Made by a program: the position numbers and the translations under genes. A stretch of DNA of 64,000 bases from Burkholderia sp. Leaf177 (GTDB taxonomy: Bacteria; Pseudomonadota; Gammaproteobacteria; Burkholderiales; Burkholderiaceae), in contig NZ_LMPF01000023.1 of assembly GCF_001424345.1 (NCBI RefSeq), positions 360,179 through 424,178 on the forward strand. The letters are read 5' to 3'. Positions within the stretch are counted from its first letter, which is position 1; each line of letters begins with the position of its first letter. Of this stretch, positions 18,205 to 27,151 are shown one piece after another. The notes beneath the pieces were generated by a model. That model made no database searches. It was given only the letters and a program-made list of their open reading frames with translations, and had not been told where the DNA came from.

Positions 18205-18806
18205 GACTGTTCTCCCTTGTTCAGCTGGATCTTCTTTAAAGACGCGCGGTGAACTGGTGATGTGCTGTCAGTGCCGCGTCGTTGAGAACCACTTTAGCCA
18301 CGCCGCAGATTGCACGACGTGAGCGCTTGTAAGTGTTCGTATCAATCGCGCGGACGATTGAATTCCTGTTCACGGCGTTGTAAACCATTGAATCGACTGA
18401 TTTTTGTCGCAGTTTCGCAATGACGGTGCGGCAGGTTTTGTCGCGCGCCGTGTAAGCAACGAAAATATGAAACCACTCGCGGGGTTACGACACTTTACGA
18501 ACGCGTTTCAGCCTTGCGCGGATTTATTGATTTGTAATGAACGAGCGTGCTTGATCGCGGTAGGCGAGCGCAAGTATCCAGGAGCGAAGGGAGACGCGCG
18601 TAAAAGCGCATTGAACAACGAGGATGGCAGATATTTGAAGACGATTGACCAAGCGACGATCGATCGGTAAAACAATTTAAGCTAGAAAAACTACATAATC
18701 CCACACTCGAGAAAACAGGCGGACCGCACTACGAAAAACAGATGTCAAGCCGCAAAACAAAAAACGATCTATTTCCCTATGCCATCCGCGCTGCTTCCAC
18801 GACAGC
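18205..18806. other. Intergenic stretch with no supported gene
   Basis: About 600 bp of lower GC than its surroundings. A 88-codon open frame (18404-18670) exists but has no ribosome-binding site, no recognisable family and codon use unlike its neighbours. I treat it as non-coding. Confidence 0.5.
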
Positions 18807-18959
18807 TCACAGACGAATTCCGAAAACCGTGCCGCGTGCCTTACGAACGCGCTCTGCTTCGCGTTGACGGGCTTGGTACGAGTAGTCCGAGTCCATCGGA
18901 AGATGCGGCGATTCGAACAACGAGGCGATTTTTTGCAGCAGTGCGAAGAGGTAGCTCAT
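18807..18959 (-). CDS. 50-residue conserved-looking small protein (DUF3563-like)
   Basis: Start MSYLFALLQK, with CCGGAG ribosome-binding site 6 bp before the ATG at 18959 and stop at 18807. The body is an amphipathic/basic helix (YQARQREAERVRKARG). Size and pattern (short hydrophobic N-terminal helix, then a charged helix with Arg/Glu repeats) are like the tiny DUF3563 proteins common in Burkholderiaceae; this is a resemblance by eye. A TATAAT box precedes it. Confidence 0.65.
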   Translation of the reverse strand: MSYLFALLQKIASLFESPHLPMDSDYSYQARQREAERVRKARGTVFGIRL

Positions 18960-19002
18960 GTCAGACTCCGGTGGGTTGGTTCAGGGTTATCCCTTAGTCA
19001 TG

Positions 19003-19008
19003 ATTATA
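19003..19008 (-). promoter_or_regulatory. Candidate -10 box (TATAAT) upstream of the 50-residue protein
   Basis: On the minus strand a perfect TATAAT lies 44 bp upstream of the ATG at 18959. The -35 hexamer at 17-bp spacing is poor, so the promoter may be activator-dependent or extended. Confidence 0.45.
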
Positions 19009-19193
19009 GGGTTTTCACCGAGCGATTCCTAGCGCAACGCAACATTTTTCCCGTAGTTTTTCTACATCAATGCGTTTTCGCAACAGATATAGTTGGAGGC
19101 GGAGCGCGATGTCAGTAGGTGTTACCGGCTTTCGTCGCTTTTTTCATAAGGCAAAATTTGGGGTTGGACCAGAAAGTAGTCATGCGCGCCATG

Positions 19194-19613
19194 TCAGAAC
19201 TTGGCGCGCGGCTCATCGAACAAGAGATCAAGCGTTGGTGACGCATTCTCGGCGGTGCTCTCGTTAGGTAAGACACACGCGCCGGCATCGTCCGAAACAG
19301 CAGCGCGCCGCGACGTCGACCGCAAAACCGAAGCCGATACCGCAGACACCGCCGCCATGAACACATCGGGTAGCTCGAAGCCCGGCAACGTGGCCTGCCG
19401 AATGTCCGTGTTCAATGCCTGGAGCGTGGCCCGCTCGGCATCTTCGGCGAAAAGATCGAGCGTCGGCGCGCCGTATGGGCCAGTACACGGAACGCGATCC
19501 GGCGCCGAACCGCGCTGCGTCTGCCGCGCGGGGCGAGGCAAACTGACGGCAGGGTCATCGGCTAAAGGAGCGAGGTCGTTCAAACGGGCGGGATTTACAG
19601 CGGAATCGGGCAT
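19194..19613 (-). CDS. Hypothetical low-complexity protein
   Basis: 139 residues from the ATG at 19613; the frame stays open upstream to 19802 but overlaps mgtC there. Ala/Pro/Ser-rich and probably disordered, with two copies of a PTLDL-(F/L) motif followed by acidic residues (near residues 68 and 126). No signal peptide or membrane segment. No family recognised; there is no good ribosome-binding site, so the start is uncertain. Confidence 0.5.
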   Translation of the reverse strand: MPDSAVNPARLNDLAPLADDPAVSLPRPARQTQRGSAPDRVPCTGPYGAPTLDLFAEDAERATLQALNTDIRQATLPGFELPDVFMAAVSAVSASVLRSTSRRAAVSDDAGACVLPNESTAENASPTLDLLFDEPRAKF

Positions 19614-19741
19614 AAGTCGAGAATGAACAACAACACGCCAGTGAAGCAAGCGGCTAATAAAGCGCTTGGCATCGAACGTCAGCGGAATTTTCGAGCGCGC
19701 ATTGTCGCACGCCGCTACCGATAATTTCACCCGCCGCAGCA

Positions 19742-20425
19742 CTACAATGCGCCCTCTTCCTTGAATTCGCGCACGGTTTCGAGCGCGCGCAGCCGTGAAC
19801 AAATCGCCTGGTATTCCGCCGATGAAACCCGCGATAACGAAATCTGCACTTCATCCAGATCGGCGGAATCATCGCTCTGCTGCACGACGAACTGCTTGAC
19901 CCGCACGCTGCCCGCGCCCAAGACCTCGTGCAGCGCGTGAAAATTCAACGTGCCGCGGTCGACGAGCAAGGTCAGTTGACGCCGCTGTTTCACCGATATG
20001 AACCGCCGCTCCAGCGGTTTGATGCCCGCGAGAATGATCAGGATGATGATGGTTGCAGCTATGGACGCGGTGTAGAGCCCGCCGCCGACGGCAAGCCCGA
20101 TCGCGGCGACCGACCATAGACTCGCTGCCGTCGTGAGACCGCGGACAATCTCGCCGCGCAGCAGGATGGAGCCGGCGCCGAGGAAGCCGATTCCCGACAC
20201 GACCTGCGCGGCGATCCGCGACGGGTCGAGGACGATGTGCTCGCTGCCGAGGACATCGGCGAAACCGAACGCCGAGACGATCATGATGAGCGTCGATCCA
20301 ACGCACACGAGCATGTGCGTGCGCAGTCCGGCCGCCCACGAAAGCCGTTCCCGCTCGAAGCCGATGACACTGCCGAGCGCGGCGGCCAGCACGAGCCGCG
20401 CGATGAGTTCCATATTGCCTAACAT
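19742..20425 (-). CDS. MgtC/SapB family membrane protein
   Basis: 227 residues. N-terminal MgtC membrane domain (about 5-140, four or five helices) with the family hallmarks GSVIGFERE, AGLRTHMLVCVGS and SGIGFLGAGSIL; C-terminal cytoplasmic ACT-like domain (about 145-220). MgtC proteins modulate the F1Fo ATP synthase and Mg2+/phosphate homeostasis and are needed for survival in macrophages in several genera. An AGGAG lies 11 bp upstream of the first ATG, supporting 20425 over the ATG at 20413. Confidence 0.9.
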   Translation of the reverse strand: MLGNMELIARLVLAAALGSVIGFERERLSWAAGLRTHMLVCVGSTLIMIVSAFGFADVLGSEHIVLDPSRIAAQVVSGIGFLGAGSILLRGEIVRGLTTAASLWSVAAIGLAVGGGLYTASIAATIIILIILAGIKPLERRFISVKQRRQLTLLVDRGTLNFHALHEVLGAGSVRVKQFVVQQSDDSADLDEVQISLSRVSSAEYQAICSRLRALETVREFKEEGAL

Positions 20426-20587
20426 GGGTGGTTTTTCTCCTTTGCGTGGGTTTTATGGTGGCCAGAACAGGACTGCGATGGCCTTCGCGCGCCGATGTTG
20501 GTCCGGCAAGCGGCCGTTTTGATTTATCCTTGGTGCCCGCGTCCGGTGGCGAGCGCCGCCGGGCTCAACCATTATCAATAAAGCCGT

Positions 20588-21703
20588 ATGCACGACCCAG
20601 ATTCCACTGCTGGAACATCTCCGACCGGCGCGACCCTGAAAGCACATTATGAGCGCGTCGTGCTGCCCATCTGGCGCGGACCGGGCTTCAATCCAGCCAT
20701 GCGTCTCGCCTACGAAGCGGTTGCCAAGGACGGCGTGACGCCTGTCCCCGCACATCGATACCGCGCCATGGCATGCGCCCGGCAATTGTTCGTGTTTGCG
20801 CACGCGGGGGACATCGGCCACGCCGATACGCTGTTCGATTCGCTTCTGACCTATTTTCAGGACAGGAAAAACGGCGGTTGGTTCTATAGCGTCGATGCAG
20901 CCGGCGCGCCGCACGAGCGTCAAAAGGACCTCTATACACACGCGTTCGTGATTTTTGCGTGCGCCGAATACGCTCGGCATGCATCGCCGGCCGCCGCGCA
21001 AAAAGCGTTGGCAGTGCTGGAGGAAACGTCGGCGATCATCGAACGGCAAATGAACGCCGGTGGCGATCTGTTCCATGCGGCGATGAGCGAGGATTTTTCG
21101 GCATCGCTCAATTCGCCGCTTCAAAACCCGTTGATGCACCTGACCGAAGCGTGGCTCGCCGCGCGTGAAACCACTGGCTTCGCAGTCTTCGATCATCGTC
21201 TGGAAAAGCTCGGCGCGGCCGTCGCGCGTGCTTTCGTGCACCAGGAAACGGGGTGTATCGCGGAATTGCCGATTGGAAGCGCGAACAATTGGCTCGAACC
21301 CGGCCATCAATTCGAATGGCTGTTTCTGGTGGAAGGCAGCGCACACGCGGCTTTCGAAGCGGTGGGACTGAACCGGGCGTTATATCGCGCGTTCGATTTC
21401 GTGCAGCAATCCGGCGTTGATCCGGTGACGGGCGGCGTGGCGGCGTCGGTGGATGAACGCGGCGGTGTTATCGATTCGACGCAACGCATCTGGGCGCAGA
21501 CCGAATATCTGCGCGCACTCGCTACGCATTCCGGCGCGGACGTGCGCGCGCAATTGCCCGATCAGATCGGACGTTTCACGAAACGTTTTCTTCGGCCAAA
21601 CGGCTGGATTGAAAGTCAGGCGGCAAATGGCGCAATCGTCCGCGCAGAAATGCCTTCGACCACGCCTTACCATCTCGCAACCGCGTACGACGCGTTGCCC
21701 TGA
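20588..21703 (+). CDS. AGE-family epimerase/isomerase
   Basis: 371 residues, (alpha/alpha)6-barrel of the N-acylglucosamine 2-epimerase family, which includes mannose/cellobiose epimerases and ketose isomerases (e.g. YihS, ManI). Typical segments are QARQLFVF-like ACARQLFVFAHAG, DLYTHAFVIFACAEY, EPGHQFEWLFL and IDSTQRIWAQTEYLRA, which supply the catalytic histidines (in THAF and GHQFEW). A perfect terminator follows. The sugar substrate is not determinable; mannose to fructose interconversion is common in such short members. Confidence 0.87.
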   Translation: MHDPDSTAGTSPTGATLKAHYERVVLPIWRGPGFNPAMRLAYEAVAKDGVTPVPAHRYRAMACARQLFVFAHAGDIGHADTLFDSLLTYFQDRKNGGWFYSVDAAGAPHERQKDLYTHAFVIFACAEYARHASPAAAQKALAVLEETSAIIERQMNAGGDLFHAAMSEDFSASLNSPLQNPLMHLTEAWLAARETTGFAVFDHRLEKLGAAVARAFVHQETGCIAELPIGSANNWLEPGHQFEWLFLVEGSAHAAFEAVGLNRALYRAFDFVQQSGVDPVTGGVAASVDERGGVIDSTQRIWAQTEYLRALATHSGADVRAQLPDQIGRFTKRFLRPNGWIESQAANGAIVRAEMPSTTPYHLATAYDALP

Positions 21704-21730
21704 AACTCCAAGCCCGTTTTCGGCGTGTTC

Positions 21731-21760
21731 AAACGCCTCGCCATTCGCGCGAGGCGTTTT
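21731..21760 (+). terminator. Intrinsic terminator after the AGE-family gene
   Basis: An 11-bp perfect stem (AAACGCCTCGC / GCGAGGCGTTT, 7-nt loop) ending in T residues, 28 bp after the stop. Confidence 0.85.
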
Positions 21761-21969
21761 GCATTTCAGCCTGAACAACCGCCGTTTTAAATTCGAATCG
21801 CCGATAAATCGTCTTTAAACCAGTAATTTGTCCGCGAATTCGAGATCGTCCTTGCAGAGTGGAGATGCGCTACCTACAGTCCTTGCAGGACCGCGACGGC
21901 GGCGCTTGCCTCGATGCGGATTGTGGGACTCAAGCTGACTGGACCGAAACCAAATGTAGGAGTGTCCGA

Positions 21970-22410
21970 ATGGCCGAAATTGTCGATATCGCACGGGGCG
22001 CGTTGAACGCGCAGCCGTTTAGCGCCCTGCTGGGAACGAAACTCATGCAGGTCGACTCCTCGAGTCTCACCCTATGCCTGACCATCCGCGATGAACTCAG
22101 GCAGCAACACGGTTTTGTGCACGGCGGCGTGGTGAGTTATCTCGTCGATAACGCCCTGACCTTCGCCGGCGCGCTGCGCCTGGGCCCGAAGGTGGTCACC
22201 GGCGAGTACAAGATCAATTATTTGCGGCCCGCTGTATCGGGCACATTGCTGGCCCGCGCGCGCGTGATCTACGCGGGAATGACGCAGGCCACGTGTCAAT
22301 GCGACGTTTATGTCACCGATGGCGGCACGGAACGCCTCGTTGCGGTCGCGCAAGGGACGATTCACCGGATCAGCGAGATGGCTGCGGAGCTGGAACCGGT
22401 GAGCGCCTGA
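21970..22410 (+). CDS. PaaI-like hot-dog-fold thioesterase
   Basis: 146 residues from the ATG at 21970, preceded by AGGAG at 8 bp spacing; the frame is open upstream to 21859 without support. The motif HGFVHGGVVSYLVDNA (about 43-58) is the active-site region of PaaI/YbgC-type acyl-CoA thioesterases (HGG-x-D-x2 motif). Likely hydrolyses acyl- or aryl-CoA esters in the cytoplasm. It stands alone, with a bidirectional terminator after it. Confidence 0.85.
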   Translation: MAEIVDIARGALNAQPFSALLGTKLMQVDSSSLTLCLTIRDELRQQHGFVHGGVVSYLVDNALTFAGALRLGPKVVTGEYKINYLRPAVSGTLLARARVIYAGMTQATCQCDVYVTDGGTERLVAVAQGTIHRISEMAAELEPVSA

Positions 22411-22437
22411 TACGCTTTCTCTTGCAGTAAAACGAAC

Positions 22438-22480
22438 GAGGGGCCGTTCCAACTTATGCCGGAACGGCCCCTCTCTTTTA
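22438..22480. terminator. Bidirectional intrinsic terminator
   Basis: A 13-bp perfect stem (GAGGGGCCGTTCC / GGAACGGCCCCTC, 10-nt loop) lies between convergent thioesterase and diketo-acid hydrolase genes, with TCTTTTAT on the plus side. Confidence 0.88.
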
Positions 22481-22491
22481 TCGGTTCGTGC

Positions 22492-23340
22492 TTACTTTGC
22501 GTCGACCGTGCGTTGCTGTTGCTCGCCCAATCCCTGAATGCCCAGGCGAACCGTCTGGCCCGCTTTCAGGTAAACCGGCGCGGGTTTCACGCCCATGCCA
22601 ACGCCCGGCGGCGTGCCGGTGGAGATGACATCGCCAGGCTGCAAGCTCATCACCTTCGACAAATACGCCACCAGTTCTGCGACGCCGAAGACCATCGTCT
22701 TGGTATTGCCGTTCTGATAACGATGTCCGTCGACGTCGAGCCACATATCGAGATGCTGCACGTCGGCGATTTCGTCCTTCGTGACAAGCCACGGGCCGAT
22801 CGGGCCGAAGGTATCGAAACCCTTGCCCTTGTCCCATTGCGTGCCGTGCTCGATTTGCCATTCGCGCTCGGAAACGTCGTTGATCACGCAATAGCCCACC
22901 ACGTAATCCAGCGCGTCCGCTTCGCTGACGTACTTCGCGTGCTTGCCGATCACCACGCCGAGTTCGACTTCCCAGTCGGTCTTTTTCGATGCACGCGGGA
23001 TTTCGATATTGTCGTTCGGGCCGCAGATCGCGCTCGTCCATTTGCCGAACAACACCGGTTCGGTCGGAACCGGCAGATTCGATTCGGCGGCGTGATCGGC
23101 GTAATTCAATCCGATGCACACGAACTTGCCCACGCGCGCAACGCACGGGCCGATGCGCGGTTCGCCCGTCACTTCAGGCAGCGTGGACGGATCGATTGCG
23201 CGGAGTTTCGCGAGCGATGCATCCGATAGCGTTTCGCCGGCGATGTCGTCGATAACACCCGACAAATCGCGAATCTTGCCATTCTGATCCAGCAAACCCG
23301 GTTTTTCCTGACCGTTCGGCCCAAAGCGCAGCAGTTTCAT
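22492..23340 (-). CDS. Fumarylacetoacetate hydrolase family; probable 2,4-diketo-3-deoxy-L-fuconate hydrolase
   Basis: 282 residues. FAH fold with metal-binding acidic residues in TDWEVELGVVIG, and the KLPSS-like substrate loop (SLQPGDVISTGTPPGVGMG) typical of the family. Last step of the non-phosphorylating L-fucose route: cleaves 2,4-diketo-3-deoxy-L-fuconate to pyruvate and lactate. The call rests on neighbours that fit earlier steps (aldose dehydrogenase, lactonase, dehydratase). The separating 206 bp gap may hold its own promoter. A general 2-hydroxyhepta-2,4-diene-1,7-dioate isomerase role cannot be excluded. Confidence 0.78.
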   Translation of the reverse strand: MKLLRFGPNGQEKPGLLDQNGKIRDLSGVIDDIAGETLSDASLAKLRAIDPSTLPEVTGEPRIGPCVARVGKFVCIGLNYADHAAESNLPVPTEPVLFGKWTSAICGPNDNIEIPRASKKTDWEVELGVVIGKHAKYVSEADALDYVVGYCVINDVSEREWQIEHGTQWDKGKGFDTFGPIGPWLVTKDEIADVQHLDMWLDVDGHRYQNGNTKTMVFGVAELVAYLSKVMSLQPGDVISTGTPPGVGMGVKPAPVYLKAGQTVRLGIQGLGEQQQRTVDAK

Positions 23341-23546
23341 CGTGAGTGATCCTTCAGTTTCAGGTTTTGATTCGGTTGATGAGGTATTCGGTGCAGCCCG
23401 CGTTTGGCTGGCTTCGCCGGGAGCGGCGTTTCAAATATCGTGCGACAGAACCATACCATTCACGCGATACATCTTTTTACCATCCCCGGCTTTCGTTGCG
23501 ATTGCTGATGCGAAATTCCGTGTATACCTTGCCGATTCTTCACGCG

Positions 23547-24389
23547 TTATAAGCGGTAGAACGTTTTTGCCGTATCGCAGAAGATCGCTTGCTGTTGAGT
23601 TGGGTCGAGATGCGACGTCAATTGCCGCGCTGCGTCATTCCACTTTGCATAGTCGCCGTTTAGATTCAGTACCGGCCAGTCGCTTCCCCACATCAGCCGG
23701 TCCGCCCCAAAGTGCTTCAGAAGATGATCGACGTATGGCTTGAGCGTTGCGATCGTCCAGCCGGACGCGGCTTCCGTCGCAAGGCCCGACAGCTTGCAGC
23801 GCAATCCTTGAGGCAACGCCGCCAACTCTGCAATGCCATCCGCCCAGATTTGCCATCCGGCGTCGCCGTCCTTGATTTGCGGTTTCGCGCCGTGATCGAT
23901 GACCATTCGCAAGTCAGGGAAACGCTCTGCAAAAACCTTCAGCGATGCAATGTGGCGCGGAAAGATCAAGGCATCAAAAGCAAGATTGTTCTTGATCAGC
24001 GCATGGATTGCCGGCGTCAATGCAGGATTCTCGATCCAGCGATCATCGGGAAGATCCTGAAGCATCGGGCGCACGGCTTTGAACTTCGGCTCGCGCGCTA
24101 AGCGATCGATCAATTCAACCGCATTGGGCGCGTCGAGCGGAACCCATCCGACTACGCCCGCAATCGATGGATCATTGCGCGCGAGATCGAGGAGATATCG
24201 TGTTTCATCCACAGTTGGCGCCGCCTGGACGACGACCGTCCGCGCCACGTTCGCGGCTTCGCGAAGCGGCTTCAAGTCATCCGGACCAAACACGCGATAC
24301 AACCCGCTCAACTCAGGCGTCAACCAGCCATAGTCGCCGCGCGACGGATCCCAGAAGTGCTGATGTGCATCGATAAATTCAACGCTCAT
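23547..24389 (-). CDS. Amidohydrolase 2 family; probable L-fuconolactonase
   Basis: 280 residues from the ATG at 24389, 2 bp after the upstream aldo/keto reductase stop. The N-terminal metal motif DAHQHFWDP is the hallmark of the cog3618 lactonase group; later RMVIDHGAKPQI and LMWGSDWPVLN supply the remaining metal and catalytic residues. Predicted to open sugar-1,4-lactone to the aldonate after the dehydrogenase step. Related members hydrolyse L-rhamnono- or galactarolactones, so specificity is an inference from the cluster. Confidence 0.85.
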   Translation of the reverse strand: MSVEFIDAHQHFWDPSRGDYGWLTPELSGLYRVFGPDDLKPLREAANVARTVVVQAAPTVDETRYLLDLARNDPSIAGVVGWVPLDAPNAVELIDRLAREPKFKAVRPMLQDLPDDRWIENPALTPAIHALIKNNLAFDALIFPRHIASLKVFAERFPDLRMVIDHGAKPQIKDGDAGWQIWADGIAELAALPQGLRCKLSGLATEAASGWTIATLKPYVDHLLKHFGADRLMWGSDWPVLNLNGDYAKWNDAARQLTSHLDPTQQQAIFCDTAKTFYRL

Positions 24390-24391
24390 GA

Positions 24392-25465
24392 TTACGCTTC
24401 GCCGGAGGGTTCGGGTACAGGCGCCGATGCATGCAGCAATCCCGCTGCTCTCAACGCGTCCCATAAGTCTGCGGGCAAAGGATCGGCGAACGACGCGGCG
24501 TTCAACCGGACCTCGTCCGGGTTGCGCGCGCCCATCAGCACGGTGGCAATAACTTTATGCGCATAAGGAAACTGCAAGGCAGCGCTCGACAATGCAACGC
24601 CATGCTCGCGACAAATCTGTTCCAGCGCGTCGACACGCTCGATGATCGACGGCGGCGCATCGCCATAATTGAATTTCTGGTTGATCGCTTTTGGCGGCTT
24701 ATCGTGCGTCAAACCGCGCGCAAGAATGCCCGAGTTGAACGCACCGCCGAGCAATATGCTGACATCGCGTTTCTCGCATTCAGGCAGCAAGTCGTCGAGG
24801 ACAGCTTGTTCCAGAAGCGTGTATCGGCCGGCGAGCAGCGCGCAATCGATATTAAATTCCGCCATTGCTTCCTGCACCGCCGCGCCTTCGTTCACGCCAA
24901 GTCCAACGGCTTTAACGCCTCGCGACGCGCGCAGTTCATCGAGCGCGCGAAAACCGCCTTCGTTCGTGAGTTGCCGCCAATAAAACGCATTCTTTTCGCC
25001 GTGCGTGACGCGGCCAATGTCGTGGATCAGCACGATGTCGATATCCACGATCCCCAAGCGCTGCTGGCTGTCTTCGAATGAACGAAGAATGCCGTCGTAG
25101 GTGTAGTCGTAGATTGCCTGGAAAGGCAGCGGATTCGCCCAGCCTTCGCTGCCGTCATACGGCGTTGTGCGAGGGACAAAGCAGCGGCCGACTTTGGTGG
25201 ACAACACATAGTCTTCGCGCGGATAGCGCCGCAATGCGTCGCCCAGGCGATGTTCGGCTTTCGTGTGGCCGTAGTGCGGCGCGGTATCGAAGTAGCGAAT
25301 GCCGGCTTGCCATGCGGCGTTGACGGTTGCTTGCGCGTCTTCCTCCGACAACTCGTGATACAAACCGCCGAGCGGCGCACTGCCCAGCGACAACGCGGTG
25401 ACTTCCAGCGAAGTCTTTCCAACCTTGCGCGTTTTCACGACAGGATTTCCGGTGATTGGGTTCAT
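24392..25465 (-). CDS. Aldo/keto reductase; probable L-fucose (aldose) 1-dehydrogenase
   Basis: 357 residues, longer than the typical AKR because of the insertions found in the D-threo-aldose/L-fucose dehydrogenase branch. Catalytic residues are recognisable in YFDTAPHYGHTKAEHRLG (Asp, Tyr), the STKVGR lysine and HDIGR histidine region. It would oxidise the aldose to the lactone, feeding the adjacent lactonase. The gene also contains a parS-like palindrome (24553-24568). Confidence 0.85.
   Translation of the reverse strand: MNPITGNPVVKTRKVGKTSLEVTALSLGSAPLGGLYHELSEEDAQATVNAAWQAGIRYFDTAPHYGHTKAEHRLGDALRRYPREDYVLSTKVGRCFVPRTTPYDGSEGWANPLPFQAIYDYTYDGILRSFEDSQQRLGIVDIDIVLIHDIGRVTHGEKNAFYWRQLTNEGGFRALDELRASRGVKAVGLGVNEGAAVQEAMAEFNIDCALLAGRYTLLEQAVLDDLLPECEKRDVSILLGGAFNSGILARGLTHDKPPKAINQKFNYGDAPPSIIERVDALEQICREHGVALSSAALQFPYAHKVIATVLMGARNPDEVRLNAASFADPLPADLWDALRAAGLLHASAPVPEPSGEA
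24553..24568. other. parS-like palindrome within a coding region
   Basis: CTTTATGCGCATAAGG contains the exact 12-bp palindrome TTATGCGCATAA found in the four parS-like sites around parAB (43966, 44277, 45056, 52527), with one mismatch in the 16-mer. It encodes residues of the aldo/keto reductase (frame reads PYAHKV), so coding constraint may explain it. Confidence 0.35.
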
Positions 25466-25497
25466 CGCTTTGATCTAGAAGCGTGTCGATAAGTGGG

Positions 25498-26787
25498 TCA
25501 AATCGAAGCGATCGGCACGGCATGCCGCGGCGTCGCATTTGCGGGCAAACAGGCGGGCCCGACTGGATCGAATGTCTTGTAGGTCAGGATGAACTCCTGA
25601 TGGCCTAGCGATTCGGACTTGGACGCGGCGCCTGCCGCGACTTTCACGGTGACATCGAATACTTCGCGGCCCACATCGTCGAGCGTACCGCGGCCTTCGA
25701 GAATCCGGCCGGCATCGACGTCCATGTCGCCGGAAAGATTGCGATACGTCGCGGGGTTTGCGCAGATCTTGATCACGGGCGAGATGGCCGAGCCGACCAC
25801 CGACCCGCGCCCCGTCGTGAACAGGATCACGTGCGCACCGCAAGCGATCAACTCGCCGATTTCCGCGTTATCGCTGATGTTCGGGAAGCCGAAACGCGGT
25901 TCGCCGTCGGGCACGACATCGAGCAAATACAGGCCGCCGACTGGCGGAATGTCGCCCGGTTTGATGATGCCGACAATCGGCGACGCGCCGCTTTTCGCGT
26001 ATGCGCCAAGCGACTTTTCTTCTTGCGTCGTGAGGCCGCCATCGGCGTTGCCGACCGCAAACGAACCGTGTCCGAGAATCGAGTAATAGCGCGCGGCTTT
26101 ATCCACGCACGCGACGATTTCCTGCCCGAGTTCCGGCCGCGCGGCGCGGCTTTTCATATGGAATTCGCAGCCGACAAGTTCCCCGGTTTCCTCGAAAATG
26201 CAGGCGGCGCCGGCATCGATGAACGCATCGAACGCGCGTCCCACCGCCGGATTCGCCGTGATGCCGCTCGTGCCGTCGGAACCGCCGCAAATCGTGCCGA
26301 CGATGAGTTCGTCGAGCGCCATCGGCACTTTTGGCTGGGCTGCGAGCGTTGCGCGCGTTTCGCGAATCCAGTCGAGACCATTCTGGATGGTGCTGCGCGT
26401 GCCGCCCTTTTCCTGGATCGTCAGGACCTCGGCGGGACGGCCGCTTGCGCGCACGGCATCGACAAGATAGTGCTTGTTCATGCTCTCGCATCCCAGCGAT
26501 ACAAACAGCACCGCGCCCACGTTCGGATGCGTGGTCAGCCGCTCCATCATCTTCTCGGCATAACCGTTCGGATAGCAGCCAGGAAAGCCGATCAGATGAA
26601 CGGGTGGTTCCTGCTCGGCGTTCGGGTCATCGAAGGCATCGAATGCCGGACGAAACTGCGTGACGATCTCGCGCGCCACGTGATGTGCGCACTCCACGAG
26701 ATACGCGACCGCGATCACGTTGCGAATGCCCTTGCGGCCATCGGCGCGCAAAAAACCTTGAAGCTGGGGAGCGGTGGAGGCTGTCAT
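25498..26787 (-). CDS. UxaA family dehydratase, large subunit (altronate dehydratase-type, C-terminal part)
   Basis: 429 residues corresponding to the catalytic C-terminal region of altronate/galactarate dehydratase: LIGFPGCYPNGYAEKMM near the start, a CGGSDGTSGITANPAVG motif (about 172-188) and CANPATYRNLSGDMDVDAGRIL near the end. The ATG overlaps the stop of the small SAF-domain partner (26784-26787), so the enzyme is split in two chains. In this cluster it most likely dehydrates the aldonate (L-fuconate-like) to the 2-keto-3-deoxy acid, in place of the enolase-family dehydratase known elsewhere; this is inference. Confidence 0.83.
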   Translation of the reverse strand: MTASTAPQLQGFLRADGRKGIRNVIAVAYLVECAHHVAREIVTQFRPAFDAFDDPNAEQEPPVHLIGFPGCYPNGYAEKMMERLTTHPNVGAVLFVSLGCESMNKHYLVDAVRASGRPAEVLTIQEKGGTRSTIQNGLDWIRETRATLAAQPKVPMALDELIVGTICGGSDGTSGITANPAVGRAFDAFIDAGAACIFEETGELVGCEFHMKSRAARPELGQEIVACVDKAARYYSILGHGSFAVGNADGGLTTQEEKSLGAYAKSGASPIVGIIKPGDIPPVGGLYLLDVVPDGEPRFGFPNISDNAEIGELIACGAHVILFTTGRGSVVGSAISPVIKICANPATYRNLSGDMDVDAGRILEGRGTLDDVGREVFDVTVKVAAGAASKSESLGHQEFILTYKTFDPVGPACLPANATPRHAVPIASI

Positions 26788-27131
26788 TGGCTTGGCTGTT
26801 CCCGATGATCCACAAATGCGTGGCGGGCGTCGTGGGTATAGGTCGGGATGTAATCACTCTCGAGATTGTGGGTGTGCAAATGGTCGCCTGGCTGAACGTC
26901 TGCATTCACGTGGCCGATGATCGCGCCGTAACGCAGTACCTTCTGATCCGTTTGCAGCGCGTAGCGCGCGACTTTGTGTCCAAGATCGATGGTTTTTGCA
27001 AGCGTGACCGTTTCCCCTTCAATCTCGACGCGCTCGCCCGCCTCCAGACGGGCGCCCGCAATCAGGCAATTGTCTTGCGGGCTTTGCAAAATCAAACGTG
27101 AGTCGGTGGGTTTGTGCGGGGTTTGCGGCAC
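26784..27131 (-). CDS. UxaA family dehydratase, small SAF-domain subunit
   Basis: 115 residues, equivalent to the N-terminal SAF domain of full-length UxaA, here a separate gene that overlaps the large subunit by 4 bp. Segments such as PGDHLHTHNLESDY are typical. First gene of a minus-strand operon with the dehydratase, aldose dehydrogenase and lactonase, divergent from the IclR regulator at 27320. Confidence 0.85.
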   Translation of the reverse strand: MPQTPHKPTDSRLILQSPQDNCLIAGARLEAGERVEIEGETVTLAKTIDLGHKVARYALQTDQKVLRYGAIIGHVNADVQPGDHLHTHNLESDYIPTYTHDARHAFVDHREQPSQ

Positions 27132-27151
27132 GCAGACGTCCTTGAATTCGT

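Noticed and set aside
18404..18670. 88-codon plus-strand frame
   Set aside because: No ribosome-binding site, no family resemblance and atypical codon use.
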